Source of the DNA: Candidatus Riflebacteria bacterium HGW-Riflebacteria-2
GTDB taxonomy: Bacteria > Muiribacteriota > Ozemobacteria > Ozemobacterales > Ozemobacteraceae
Reading direction: 5' to 3'
Length of the DNA stretch: 64,000 bases
Assembly (NCBI GenBank): GCA_002839435.1
Contig: PGYA01000008.1
Location: 94,664 to 158,663, forward strand
Below are positions 7,490 to 16,385 of the stretch, piece by piece. Position numbers and translations under genes: made by a program. Position 1 is the first letter of the stretch. Every line of letters begins with the position of its first letter. The notes beneath the pieces were generated by a model. That model saw only the letters and a program-made list of their open reading frames with translations, did no database searches and was not told where the DNA came from.

Positions 7490-10230
7490 CAGAGCTGAAA
7501 TATTGTGGTCGCCAGCTCAGGTTCCAATAGTATCATGTTATAACCAATCGCGTCTACTATAACTGACTTGCCAAGTTCTTTGGCAGTTTTTGCCAGCAGT
7601 TCGCCCGTTTCACTGTATTCCGTCGATAAGAACCATGATTTTTCAAGAAAACCAAGTGCCTTATCAGAGTTGGTAAGGTCGCCGTAGGCCAGATAACATC
7701 TGGCAACAGCCTGCAGAGCCAATGCATTGTCAGGCATTTCGCGCAGAATTTTTTCGCAGGCCTTAAGATTGTTAGCAGCAGCACGCTGCCGGTCAACGCC
7801 CTTAAGATGCTTGAACTGGCAGCGCAGCATGCCCCAGCGCACCCAGTGGTTACTGTCACTGTGGCTGGTCGCCTTGTGCCAGTTTAGCAGAGCCTTTTTA
7901 ACCCATTCGTCTTTCTGCGCGGTGTATTCGGCAAGCAGTTCCTGGCCAAGAGCGGTTTCATACAACAGCCAGATCTGGTCAGTTTTGCTCTGTAACGCCT
8001 GATGATGTTCAGAAAGCATGTTCATCAGCTCGTTCTTGCTGCCGCTCTTCGACAATTCAGCGGTCATTTCAATATTCTTGCGCCGGTAATAGCCATTTTC
8101 AGGAAAAAGATTGCGCAGTGACGAGTAGCACTTGCGAGCTTCACCGTGCTGTTGAAAGTTTTCGTGCAGGCGGGCGAGTTCATACAGGCGCTGCGGATCG
8201 GACGAAAGCTTCACCAGAGAATGTGTGTGCTCGACGGCTTTTTCAACATTGCCGCGGGCACGCTCGATAAGCGCCAGCCCCCGGATCGCCGCTTCTTTTT
8301 CGCCAAATTTTGCCAGAACTTCATTAAAAGTTTTTTCGGCGCTGGCAAAACTCTCAACCTGAAATTTAGAGCGACTGCCAAAAATATATCTGGCATAAGC
8401 CCGTACCATTAGAGGCACCGGCGAATCACGGCGAATATGCGCAAGTTCAAGCTCAACATTCTTGACCAGAGCCTCCAGCATTTCGGGCTCGACACGTGAA
8501 CCGCGAATCTGGCTGCGCTTGAGCCGCAGCAGCATAAGGTGCGCCGACAATTCGGCCGGGTGGTCACGCGTAACAGTATTCAGCAGCTCGATTGCCAGCG
8601 GAATCTTGTTTTCGAACTCGTAAACCCGGGCAAGATTGAAACTGGTAACAAAATCGGTCGAGTCAAAAGAGCGGGCACGGGCAAGCAAACCGGAAGCACG
8701 ATCGACTTCGGCAGTTTTAAGCGACACTTCGGCCAACATTTTTATCCATTCAGGCTGATTGGGAACCAGTTCAAGTGCGCGTTCAAGCCGCTCGGCCGCG
8801 GTAAGATAAAACTTTTTCTGCAGGGCTTCGATGCCCTGAGCTGCCATTTTTTCGCCTTCCGCGCGTGCCTTTTCGATTTTTATCAGCTCAGGAGCCTGAT
8901 AAGCGCGCACGCATGTCGGGTCGATGCGCGCAGCGTCTTCGAAAGCATCTTGAGCATCATCGAACCGACCTAGTCGAATCAGGGTTTCACCATAGTCACA
9001 CCAGTCTTCGGCGCCGGACTTTCTGATTTCGAGAAGCTTTTTCTGCGAACCAGCCTTCAGAGGGAAGGCACCGGTGGCTTCGGCGCTGTTGATAATGCCT
9101 TCGTGCCCCCACTCACAGTTCGGATAAGTTTCGACCGCCTGCTGAAAAATCGCCAGGGCTTCGTTGTGGCGTTTCTGGCGTGCAAGCGTCTGGCCCAGGG
9201 TTTTTTGGACTTCCGGGTGGTATGGGCTTAGTTCATGTGCCATTTCCAGGTATTTGACCGCGCGCGACATGTCGCTGCGATCGACAAAATGCCGGGCAAT
9301 ACTCAAAAAGCATTCACCGTTCGAATTTTTACTCTTTTCAACGCGAGCAAAGGTCTGGTCGGCTTCTTCTTCCATGCCCATCGAATTCTGCAGTTTACCA
9401 AGCTCAATAAGAATATCAGGGTTATCAGCCTTACGGTTGAGAGCCTGCTCGAACTCCAGCAGAGCCTGACCCTTCTCGTTCATACCAAGATAGGCGCGCC
9501 CGAGACCAAAGCGCATCTGCGGGTCATCAGGAAAAACTCTGATTGCTTCACGAAAATTCTTGACGGCGCCATCATAAAACTTGCGCGCCAGCATCGTCTC
9601 ACCAAGCAGCAGATACATTTCAGCGGTAGCGCCAGCCAGTTCCTTGTAGGCGGCAAGATATTTCTGTGCCTCAGAAGCGTTACCGAGGCTCAGATGTATT
9701 TGCGCCATGCGGATCAGCACGTCCTGGTTACGAGGATTCTTGCGATAAAGCCCTTCGAACTGCTGCAGCGCTTCTTCTTTTCTGCCGCTGTCATAGAGCA
9801 GACCCGAAAGACGGAAAACGGCCTCAGCGTCGTCAGGCCTGCGTTCAAGCGAGGCACCCAGACACTCTATCGCTTCTTCGCGCCGGTTCATGAGTTCGTA
9901 AACACGAGCGCCGGCTTTAAGCACATCGGGGTTATCAGGAGCCAGAGCGCGCGCCGCCCGGAAAGTTGAATAAGACTGTTCGTAACGCCCAATGCTGTTC
10001 AGAGCGCTGATAAGATTCAAATAGTTTTCTGCTGCTGCCGGGTTTTTCTTAAGAGCCAGCTCGAGACCCTCTATATCTGGCTTGGGAGCAGGCGCAGCCG
10101 CCGGCTGAGTTTTTTCGGCAGCAGGTTTTGTTGCAGCTTTTGCTGCCGGCTTTTTGTCGACAACGGCGCCGCATTTGCCGCAATAGCGGCCAACGACTGA
10201 ATCAGAAGAACATTTCGGGCAGATCGCCAT
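7489..10230 (-). CDS. Large zinc-ribbon TPR protein
   Basis: This is a cytoplasmic protein of about 913 residues. The start at 10230 has GGGAG seven bases upstream and begins directly with a zinc ribbon (CPKCSSDSVVGRYCGKCG); a longer frame reaching into argS is not needed. After a Lys/Ala/Pro-rich linker, tetratricopeptide repeats fill most of residues 70-850, with units such as NYLNLISALNSIGRYEQSY. The role is presumably protein-protein scaffolding; no catalytic domain is seen. It begins one base after the argS stop and ends on the start codon of the kinase gene, so it is tightly coupled on both sides. Confidence 0.85.
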   Translation of the reverse strand: MAICPKCSSDSVVGRYCGKCGAVVDKKPAAKAATKPAAEKTQPAAAPAPKPDIEGLELALKKNPAAAENYLNLISALNSIGRYEQSYSTFRAARALAPDNPDVLKAGARVYELMNRREEAIECLGASLERRPDDAEAVFRLSGLLYDSGRKEEALQQFEGLYRKNPRNQDVLIRMAQIHLSLGNASEAQKYLAAYKELAGATAEMYLLLGETMLARKFYDGAVKNFREAIRVFPDDPQMRFGLGRAYLGMNEKGQALLEFEQALNRKADNPDILIELGKLQNSMGMEEEADQTFARVEKSKNSNGECFLSIARHFVDRSDMSRAVKYLEMAHELSPYHPEVQKTLGQTLARQKRHNEALAIFQQAVETYPNCEWGHEGIINSAEATGAFPLKAGSQKKLLEIRKSGAEDWCDYGETLIRLGRFDDAQDAFEDAARIDPTCVRAYQAPELIKIEKARAEGEKMAAQGIEALQKKFYLTAAERLERALELVPNQPEWIKMLAEVSLKTAEVDRASGLLARARSFDSTDFVTSFNLARVYEFENKIPLAIELLNTVTRDHPAELSAHLMLLRLKRSQIRGSRVEPEMLEALVKNVELELAHIRRDSPVPLMVRAYARYIFGSRSKFQVESFASAEKTFNEVLAKFGEKEAAIRGLALIERARGNVEKAVEHTHSLVKLSSDPQRLYELARLHENFQQHGEARKCYSSLRNLFPENGYYRRKNIEMTAELSKSGSKNELMNMLSEHHQALQSKTDQIWLLYETALGQELLAEYTAQKDEWVKKALLNWHKATSHSDSNHWVRWGMLRCQFKHLKGVDRQRAAANNLKACEKILREMPDNALALQAVARCYLAYGDLTNSDKALGFLEKSWFLSTEYSETGELLAKTAKELGKSVIVDAIGYNMILLEPELATTIFQL

Positions 10231-10231
10231 A

Positions 10232-11998
10232 TTACATCTCCCTGGGGGCTGAGATACCGAGCAGTTCAAGACCTTTCGCGAGAGTCCGGCGGGTAAAATT
10301 GCTGATTGCCAGGCGTGAGTCCCTGACCTTGGCGTCTTCGCAGCTAAGAACCGGACATTTGTCATAGAACGACGAAAAACAGGCAGCCAGTTCATACAGG
10401 TAATTACACAGTATATGCGGGCGCAATTCGATTGCCACTGCCACTACGGCCTGGTTGAATTCCATAAGCTTCATCATCAGATCACGCTCTTCAACCTGTG
10501 ATACCACAGCTGCCGCTGCAAATGCGTCAATATCGAGTCCGGCTTTGCGAAAGATTGAGCAGATTCTGGCATGGGCGTATTGCAGGTATGGGGCGGTGTT
10601 GCCATTTAGAGCCAGCATACGGTCGAAAGAAAACACATAATCGTTATTGCGGTTCTGCGACAGATCGGCGTATTTAACCGCACCGATACCGACGATGCGC
10701 GCCACTTCCTTTTTGCGTTCTTCGCTCAAACCAGGATTTTTCTCTTTAACCACCTGATAAGCCCGCTCGATCGCTTCGTCAAGCAGTTCAGCCAGTTTTA
10801 CATTTTCGCCACTACGCGTTTTGAGTGGCTTGTTGTCTTCGCCAAGAATGGTGCCAAATGGCACGTGTTCGAGCTTTACATCGGGCAAAGCAAGTATACC
10901 GACAGCACGTGCCACTGCGAAAATCTGTTTAAAATGCAGTGCCTGACGCGCATCGGTAACGTACACAATGCGCTGTGCCTTCAGTTTCGCGGTGCGATAA
11001 CGGAGCGCCGCCAGATCGAAAGTGCCGTAGTTGAAAGCTCCATCGGTCTTCTGCACAATTACCGGCAGTGGACTGCCGTCTTTGCCTTTGAATTCATCAA
11101 GAAACACACACCGGGCACCCTGTGACTCGACCATTTTGCCGCTTTTGTCGATTTCGGCGACGGTTTCGGCCAGCATATCGCGATAAAAGCTCTCGCCACA
11201 CTCGTTCTCCTCAACCAGCTTAACGTCAAGCAGGCGATAAATGCGATAAACCTCGGCCATGGAAATTCTGACAATCTTGTGCCAGAGATCGAGCATCTGG
11301 CTGTCACCATTCTGCAAGCGCACCAGACATTCGGCACAGGCGGCAGCCGTAGCCGGGTTGTCTTTGCATTCGGCCGAGACACCCTTGTAAAGCTCTTCAA
11401 GCCGGGCCAATGTCAGTTCACGGGCGAGATCACCCTTGCGCTGTTCAATCGCTGCGATTTCCGGGCCGGCTTTCCAGATAACCATAGCCATAGGCAGACC
11501 CCAGTCACCAAGATGGTTCTGGCGAACAACCGGATTGCCAAGAGCTTCGATAACCCGTGCAAGAACGTCGCCAATAATGGTTGAGCGCAGATGCCCGACG
11601 TGCATCTGCTTGGCAATATTGACGCTTGAATAATCAATGATGGTAGCTTCACCGCCGGCGGCAGCCTGTTCGACCAGGTCTTTCTGCGCCACAAGCTTGT
11701 TAAAGCTGTCTTCGATGACATTATTGGCAAGAAAAAGATTGATAAAGCCGGGGCCAGCAACTTCGACGCGGGCAAACCAGTCTTTTTCGGTTTCGAGACT
11801 GGCAACCATTTCGGCGGCGAGTTTCTGCGGCGCACATTTGGCAGCCTTCGCCAGTTTCATGGCGGCATTCAACGAGAAATCGCCGTTGGCTTTGTCTGGC
11901 GGCACCTGAACATCTATAAAACTGTAGTCTTCGATACCGTAGCGCGCGAACAGGCCGGCCAGATTCTGGTGAATGAGAGTGATTAAACGCTTTTTCAT
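10232..11998 (-). CDS. argS: Arginyl-tRNA synthetase
   Basis: The 588-residue class I synthetase charges tRNA-Arg. It has the HIGH-type motif HVGHLRST at about 124-131, followed by IIGDVLARVIEALG, the conserved NHLGDWG, and a C-terminal DALR anticodon-binding domain (from about 465). Length is normal. It follows the lptF-like gene with a 25-bp gap and precedes the TPR gene by one base, so it belongs to the long minus-strand transcription unit. Confidence 0.96.
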   Translation of the reverse strand: MKKRLITLIHQNLAGLFARYGIEDYSFIDVQVPPDKANGDFSLNAAMKLAKAAKCAPQKLAAEMVASLETEKDWFARVEVAGPGFINLFLANNVIEDSFNKLVAQKDLVEQAAAGGEATIIDYSSVNIAKQMHVGHLRSTIIGDVLARVIEALGNPVVRQNHLGDWGLPMAMVIWKAGPEIAAIEQRKGDLARELTLARLEELYKGVSAECKDNPATAAACAECLVRLQNGDSQMLDLWHKIVRISMAEVYRIYRLLDVKLVEENECGESFYRDMLAETVAEIDKSGKMVESQGARCVFLDEFKGKDGSPLPVIVQKTDGAFNYGTFDLAALRYRTAKLKAQRIVYVTDARQALHFKQIFAVARAVGILALPDVKLEHVPFGTILGEDNKPLKTRSGENVKLAELLDEAIERAYQVVKEKNPGLSEERKKEVARIVGIGAVKYADLSQNRNNDYVFSFDRMLALNGNTAPYLQYAHARICSIFRKAGLDIDAFAAAAVVSQVEERDLMMKLMEFNQAVVAVAIELRPHILCNYLYELAACFSSFYDKCPVLSCEDAKVRDSRLAISNFTRRTLAKGLELLGISAPREM

Positions 11999-12023
11999 AA
12001 TTATTCCTTAGCCATGGCCATCA

Positions 12024-13127
12024 TCAGGCCTTTGATTTAAAGATCAGCCACACACCGATCGCCCCGATCAGAAAATTGGGAAGCCAGACGCCGAGAAATG
12101 GCGTCACAACCGCCCCCTTCGCAAACGCTTTGCCGGCAGCAAACAATACATAATACATAAAGATAATGACGACAGACATGCCAATACCAATACCAGTGCC
12201 GGAACGCGTCGTCTGCGAACCCAGCGGTGCACCGATCAAGACGAAAATCAGCGCCGCAAACGGAATCGAAGTCTTCGACCAGAACTCAATCCAGTGCTGA
12301 GCAATTACTGTCGGCGAAACACCTTTTTTTTCTGAATCCCTTATGAAGGCATACAACTCTGCGAGCGTCATGGTACTGGCGTTCTTCGAATCGGGAACAT
12401 GGTCAGGATTAACGTAATGTGTGTCAATAGGATATTCCATGTCTTTAAAATGGGTGTAATTGCGATCTTCGCCACTCATGTGAATATCAGATACGCGGCC
12501 GTCCCAGAAATAACAGACGCCGCCTTCGATACGGGCTCGTTCAGCCTCGATAACCCTCGGGAACCCTCGCGCCTGGCCCTCATACATAACAACACCGAAC
12601 ATGTCTTTGCTCTCTTCATTGAATTTGCGCACAAAGAATTTGCGGCCCGGGCCAGCTTCGAAAAAACGATTTTCAGCGATCTTAGGCAGCGGGCGCTTGA
12701 GCGTAACCTCGCGCCTGAACAGGCGCGTGAACTTCTCATTGGCAACCGGCACCAGCTTTTCATTAAACACCAGCGTCAGAAGTGTTATAAAAAGCCCGGC
12801 CAGAATCGCCGGCGTAACTACCCTGGCAAAGCTGTAGCCACCCGCTTTGAGGGCTGTAATCTCAGAGTCTGATGACATACGGCCAAAAGCGACAAGGTTC
12901 GCCAGCAACAGCGCCATCGGAAAACTTATAACCAGGGTCGGCGGCAGGCTGTAGATAAAAAACAGGCTGACAACAGAGAGCGGCACGCCCTTGGCAAAAA
13001 TCAGGTTGATCAGTCCCATCATCAAATCGATCAACCAGATCGCGACAAAAAATGCCATGCCAAAAAGAAACGGCTCCAGCAGTTCCTTTAAAACATACTT
13101 GTCCACTGTTTTGATCGATTTCACCAT
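12024..13127 (-). CDS. LptF/LptG family permease (YjgP/YjgQ)
   Basis: The 367-residue protein has six predicted membrane segments (three before residue 125, three after about 270) around a periplasmic beta-jellyroll region (about 130-260), the architecture of LptF and LptG. These permeases pair with LptB to extract lipopolysaccharide from the inner membrane, so the gene supports a diderm envelope. Only one family member is visible, so F and G cannot be told apart. It heads the minus-strand run. No ribosome binding site precedes the ATG, but TATACA lies six bases before it, so the message may be leaderless. Confidence 0.88.
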   Translation of the reverse strand: MVKSIKTVDKYVLKELLEPFLFGMAFFVAIWLIDLMMGLINLIFAKGVPLSVVSLFFIYSLPPTLVISFPMALLLANLVAFGRMSSDSEITALKAGGYSFARVVTPAILAGLFITLLTLVFNEKLVPVANEKFTRLFRREVTLKRPLPKIAENRFFEAGPGRKFFVRKFNEESKDMFGVVMYEGQARGFPRVIEAERARIEGGVCYFWDGRVSDIHMSGEDRNYTHFKDMEYPIDTHYVNPDHVPDSKNASTMTLAELYAFIRDSEKKGVSPTVIAQHWIEFWSKTSIPFAALIFVLIGAPLGSQTTRSGTGIGIGMSVVIIFMYYVLFAAGKAFAKGAVVTPFLGVWLPNFLIGAIGVWLIFKSKA

Positions 13128-13336
13128 AGGGGTTGTATACTACTCCATGAGTGCAGGAGCTATCAAGTATATTTTGTGACAGTTTATAAACTGTCTTGTA
13201 CATATTCACCCGCCAGCTGGCAGGGCCGGCGCAAAACCTCGATTCAAGCAATTCTCGATTCGTGCTTGTCAACTGATGGGCTTAAAGGTTACAATTTTAC
13301 GGCAATAATCCTGCGACCGGGAAAACTTTATCACCG

Positions 13337-14743
13337 ATGCAAAACCTTTATCAGCTCTTTGGTGTATCAAACTTTGCCTCTCTTGAAGAACTGGCGGCGG
13401 CCTACAAGCAAAAGTATGCCGAACTGTTCTCTTCTGATTCGCCCCTGGCCAATATTCCGAAGTTGCGCGAGCTAAAAGACGCTTTCGACCTTCTTTCTGA
13501 CGACGACAAACGGGCGGCTTACGACGAAAAACTGACCGACTTTCTCGAAGAATTGCATGAAAAATACGACGAGGCAGTTGCCGACCTTTCAGCCGGCCGA
13601 CTACAACAGGTCGTCGATAAACTGAACTGGTGTATCGCCAAAGACCCGGGCGAACCCGACTATTACGAAACCATAGGACTGGCCTACCGACTTGCCAACG
13701 ATTTTGACAATGCTCTGCGCAGTTTTCAGCAGGGTCTCAAGACCGGTCAGCGCAAAGCATTCTTTCATCGCAATCTTGGCGATATCTACCGCCTCAAGCA
13801 CGATGAAGACAATTCTGACACGCATTATCTCGATGCCGCCGAAGCTTTCAAAAATATATTGCAGATCGACCCCAAGAACATCGATGCGATTGAGCAACTT
13901 GCCGACATCTACAGCCGCATGAAATTTTTTGACGAGTCGCTCGATCTCTACCATCAGCTGCTCAGGCGGTTTCCCTACAATGCCGCCTACCATCGTGATA
14001 TCGGCGCTGTCATGTATGAACTCGACATGGCTGAAGAAGCCGAGCAACACCTCCTGGAAGCGCTGCGCATCGCACCTGGCGATTCGGCCGCCCTGCTTTT
14101 TCTCGGTCTGGTCTATTTCAAGCGCCGGCTGTTGGGAATGGCAGTGCAAACTCTGCGCGACAGCCTCAAAAACAGCCCCGACCAGCCGGAAGTTGTGCAA
14201 CTCATCGATCAAATCGAGATTATCAGAGCTGAAATCGGCCGAACTGTCGAAGAAATTATCTATGATCCCGCACCTGACGCCTATGTCGAAGGTGTGGTTA
14301 AATGGTATAGCCCGGACACCGGCATGGGCGTGCTAACCTGCCAGGAATACCCCGAGGTTCTGTTGCACTATTCTGCAATTAAAGCCGAAGACGAAGCCAC
14401 CCTGAAAAAGGGTGACCGGGTAAGATTTGGCATAGTAAAAGATTCAGTGAGCCCGATAGCTGTGCAGATCGAAAAAATCGGCGAAAATGAAGAGTCCGAA
14501 TCAATGCCCGGAAAGATCGAGCGCTACGATGTTGAGAAAAAAATGGGTATCATCCGCGGGCACGACGGCCGCGAGGTCTTTTTTGCCTTCTCAGCGCTGA
14601 CCGAAGAAGTTCTTGAAAGCATCAAACCTGACCTTGAGGTGCTTTTTGAATCGCGCTCCATCACCGGCCTTTCAGACAACAACTACGAGCAGGCCAGCCG
14701 CGTCAGACTGCGCAAACGAAAACTCCCTGCCAAACCCGAATAA
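13337..14743 (+). CDS. J-like, TPR and cold-shock domain fusion protein
   Basis: The protein has 468 residues. Residues 1-65 resemble a DnaJ J-domain (LYQLFGVSNFASLEELAAAYKQ, then DAFDLLSDDDKRAAYDE), but the HPD tripeptide needed to stimulate DnaK is missing. TPR units cover about 80-300. Two beta-barrel segments follow: one with GVVKWYSPDTGMGVL (about 318-385) and one with GKIERYDVEKKMGIIRG (about 392-460), both like cold-shock domains that bind RNA or single-stranded DNA. The combination is unusual. The gene stands alone between divergent lptF-like and convergent ABC genes. A role in RNA-linked protein assembly is only a guess. Confidence 0.8.
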   Translation: MQNLYQLFGVSNFASLEELAAAYKQKYAELFSSDSPLANIPKLRELKDAFDLLSDDDKRAAYDEKLTDFLEELHEKYDEAVADLSAGRLQQVVDKLNWCIAKDPGEPDYYETIGLAYRLANDFDNALRSFQQGLKTGQRKAFFHRNLGDIYRLKHDEDNSDTHYLDAAEAFKNILQIDPKNIDAIEQLADIYSRMKFFDESLDLYHQLLRRFPYNAAYHRDIGAVMYELDMAEEAEQHLLEALRIAPGDSAALLFLGLVYFKRRLLGMAVQTLRDSLKNSPDQPEVVQLIDQIEIIRAEIGRTVEEIIYDPAPDAYVEGVVKWYSPDTGMGVLTCQEYPEVLLHYSAIKAEDEATLKKGDRVRFGIVKDSVSPIAVQIEKIGENEESESMPGKIERYDVEKKMGIIRGHDGREVFFAFSALTEEVLESIKPDLEVLFESRSITGLSDNNYEQASRVRLRKRKLPAKPE

Positions 14744-14814
14744 CACACTCCACGATTTTTAATGGCAACAGCCACCGGACAAGCCAGAACAATTAGCCTG
14801 CAAGAACCTTTTCG

Positions 14815-15558
14815 TCAAGCCTGTGCGGTCAGAGAGGATTCCGGTTGCTGAGTGTCGGTCAGTTCGAAGAAGGCTTTTTCGAGGCTGCCCCAGTTTTTGA
14901 CGACGTTAGAAAAGCTTTCGGCCAGACGCAACTGGCCGCCGGAAATGATCCCGACGTGCGTAACCAGCTTTTCGACGACTTCGAGAACGTGGCTCGAAAA
15001 AATGATAGTGGTATCGTTTTTGACCATTTTATCGAGCAATTGCCTGAAATCACGCGTAGCCTGCGGATCGAGACCATTGAAGGGTTCGTCGAGAATCAGC
15101 AGCTTTGGCGAATGTATGATAATCGAAGCGAGCGCTATTTTTTTCTTCATGCCAAAGCTGTAGTTGGCGGTATATTCGTCGGCGGCCTCAGAAAGGCCAA
15201 AAAGGCTCAGCAGTTCTTCTATACGCTGTTTTCGGGCATCCCCGGGTAACTGATGAACGTCGGCGACAAAATCGAGAAACTGGTAACCGGTCAGGTAGTC
15301 GTAGAGAAATATTTCGTCAGGCAAATAGCCGACGCGGGCGCGAATTCCGATTGGGTCAGAAGCAACATTGATGCCGTCGATGACAACCTGGCCGGAATCA
15401 GGCCTGAGCAGCCCCATCATTATTCGCAAAGTTGTGGTCTTGCCGGCGCCGTTGGGACCAAGGAAGCCAAAGACGGCACCACGTGGGACTTCGAGAGAAA
15501 CGTTGTTGACCGCGAGCTTATTATCATAGCTCTTGCTAAGATCCTTAATTCTGATCAT
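14815..15558 (-). CDS. ABC transporter ATP-binding protein
   Basis: This is an ATPase of about 247 residues with Walker A GPNGAGKTT, signature YSFGMKKKIALA, Walker B LLILDEPF and a switch His (SSHVLE). The order and the LGYLPDE region place it with the ABC-2 / CcmA-like exporters. The ATG at 15558 is preferred because the family N-terminus (IRIKDLSKSYD) begins there; an upstream GTG adds eight residues. It overlaps the end of the HD gene by 14 bases. No permease gene is adjacent, so its membrane partner is elsewhere. Confidence 0.9.
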   Translation of the reverse strand: MIRIKDLSKSYDNKLAVNNVSLEVPRGAVFGFLGPNGAGKTTTLRIMMGLLRPDSGQVVIDGINVASDPIGIRARVGYLPDEIFLYDYLTGYQFLDFVADVHQLPGDARKQRIEELLSLFGLSEAADEYTANYSFGMKKKIALASIIIHSPKLLILDEPFNGLDPQATRDFRQLLDKMVKNDTTIIFSSHVLEVVEKLVTHVGIISGGQLRLAESFSNVVKNWGSLEKAFFELTDTQQPESSLTAQA

Positions 15559-16141
15559 GATGCCCGGAGACCCTTCGCTCACGTGTCAGTCTGAGATGTT
15601 CGGCATACTTGGCAAGCTCGGGAAACTCCTCGAGCGGCTTGAAGGTCGTGTTATTGTGCCAGAAATCAGAAAGGCCGGCAAAGCCGGTTTTTTCGTATTC
15701 GGCAGCGGTGATCAGCATATCGAGTTTGTCGATTGCGCGCACGAAACGGGCTTCGATGCTGCTTCCCTCTTCAAATTCTTTGAACAGGACCAGCGATTCA
15801 TTGGTCACGGCAGATCCCAGCGGTGTAAGAATATCTTCGACCGCCTGCTGTTCGATTGCGCTTTTATCGGGGAAATATTTGAGCGCAGTATAAGGAATAT
15901 CGCCGACGCGGCTTTCGCCAAGCTCATGGACAATGGCAATAGATACCGCACGTTCGCGGTTAATCTTTACGCTAGTCATTATTCCGGCCAGCATGTGAGT
16001 GAGCAGAATCACTCCGAAACAGTGATCGGCAATCGATTCGCCGTTTCGAATACCGCGCAGTTGCCAGCCAGTGCGCCGTAATTTCTTGAGAGTGAGGAAA
16101 TCGTGAAAAGCCTTGTCGAGTTGAGAACTTTCGATTTTCAT
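15545..16141 (-). CDS. HD-domain phosphohydrolase (YfbR/HDDC2-like)
   Basis: This protein has about 198 residues and the helical HD fold of 5'-deoxynucleotidases YfbR and HDDC2: a first His in SIADHCFGV, the central motif in IVHELGESRVGDIP, and a late Asp in AIDKLDML. In the family the central pair is His-Asp; here it is His-Glu, which may alter metal binding. The ATG at 16141 begins the conserved region, while the longer frame adds 30 unconserved residues. It is co-transcribed with the ABC ATPase. Substrate is inferred only from family. Confidence 0.8.
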   Translation of the reverse strand: MKIESSQLDKAFHDFLTLKKLRRTGWQLRGIRNGESIADHCFGVILLTHMLAGIMTSVKINRERAVSIAIVHELGESRVGDIPYTALKYFPDKSAIEQQAVEDILTPLGSAVTNESLVLFKEFEEGSSIEARFVRAIDKLDMLITAAEYEKTGFAGLSDFWHNNTTFKPLEEFPELAKYAEHLRLTRERRVSGHHDQN

Positions 16142-16254
16142 ACTTTCTGTCCGTATATTGAAGTTACAGTATTTATAACCGAAATCACCAACATTCAACC
16201 ATATTTTTTTATCTATTGTTGCTGGCAGCATACTAACTCATGCAAAATTCGGGC

Positions 16255-16283
16255 AAAAAAAAGACCGGTGAAACCCGGTCCTG
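16255..16283 (-). terminator. Hairpin with U-run on the minus strand
   Basis: A GACCGG/CCGGTC stem (16263-16268 with 16275-16280) is followed on the minus strand by eight T residues, the form of an intrinsic terminator. No annotated minus-strand gene lies just upstream (16284-16385 is intergenic), so it either stops antisense transcription from the lipoate gene region or ends a small RNA. On the plus strand an AGGAGG and a seven-codon frame (16308-16331) follow it. Confidence 0.5.
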
Positions 16284-16350
16284 AAAAATAAGGAGGCAAA
16301 CAAATCCATGAACCCTGTCGTCAAAAGTTGATGTTTGTTTAACGATTATT

Positions 16351-16379
16351 TTGCAGATTCATGTTGAAAGCGGTACAAT
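16351..16379 (+). promoter_or_regulatory. Sigma-70 promoter of the lipoate/octanoate transferase gene
   Basis: TTGCAG (16351-16356), a 17-bp spacer and TACAAT (16374-16379) form a good promoter. The start codon lies seven bases after the -10 element, at the expected transcription start, and has no ribosome binding site. The mRNA is therefore probably leaderless. Confidence 0.7.
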
Positions 16380-16385
16380 CAGGCC

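Noticed and set aside
10231..10395. N-terminal extension of the large TPR protein into argS
   Set aside because: The extension overlaps the conserved argS C-terminus; GGGAG before the ATG at 10230 and the zinc ribbon directly after it define the start.
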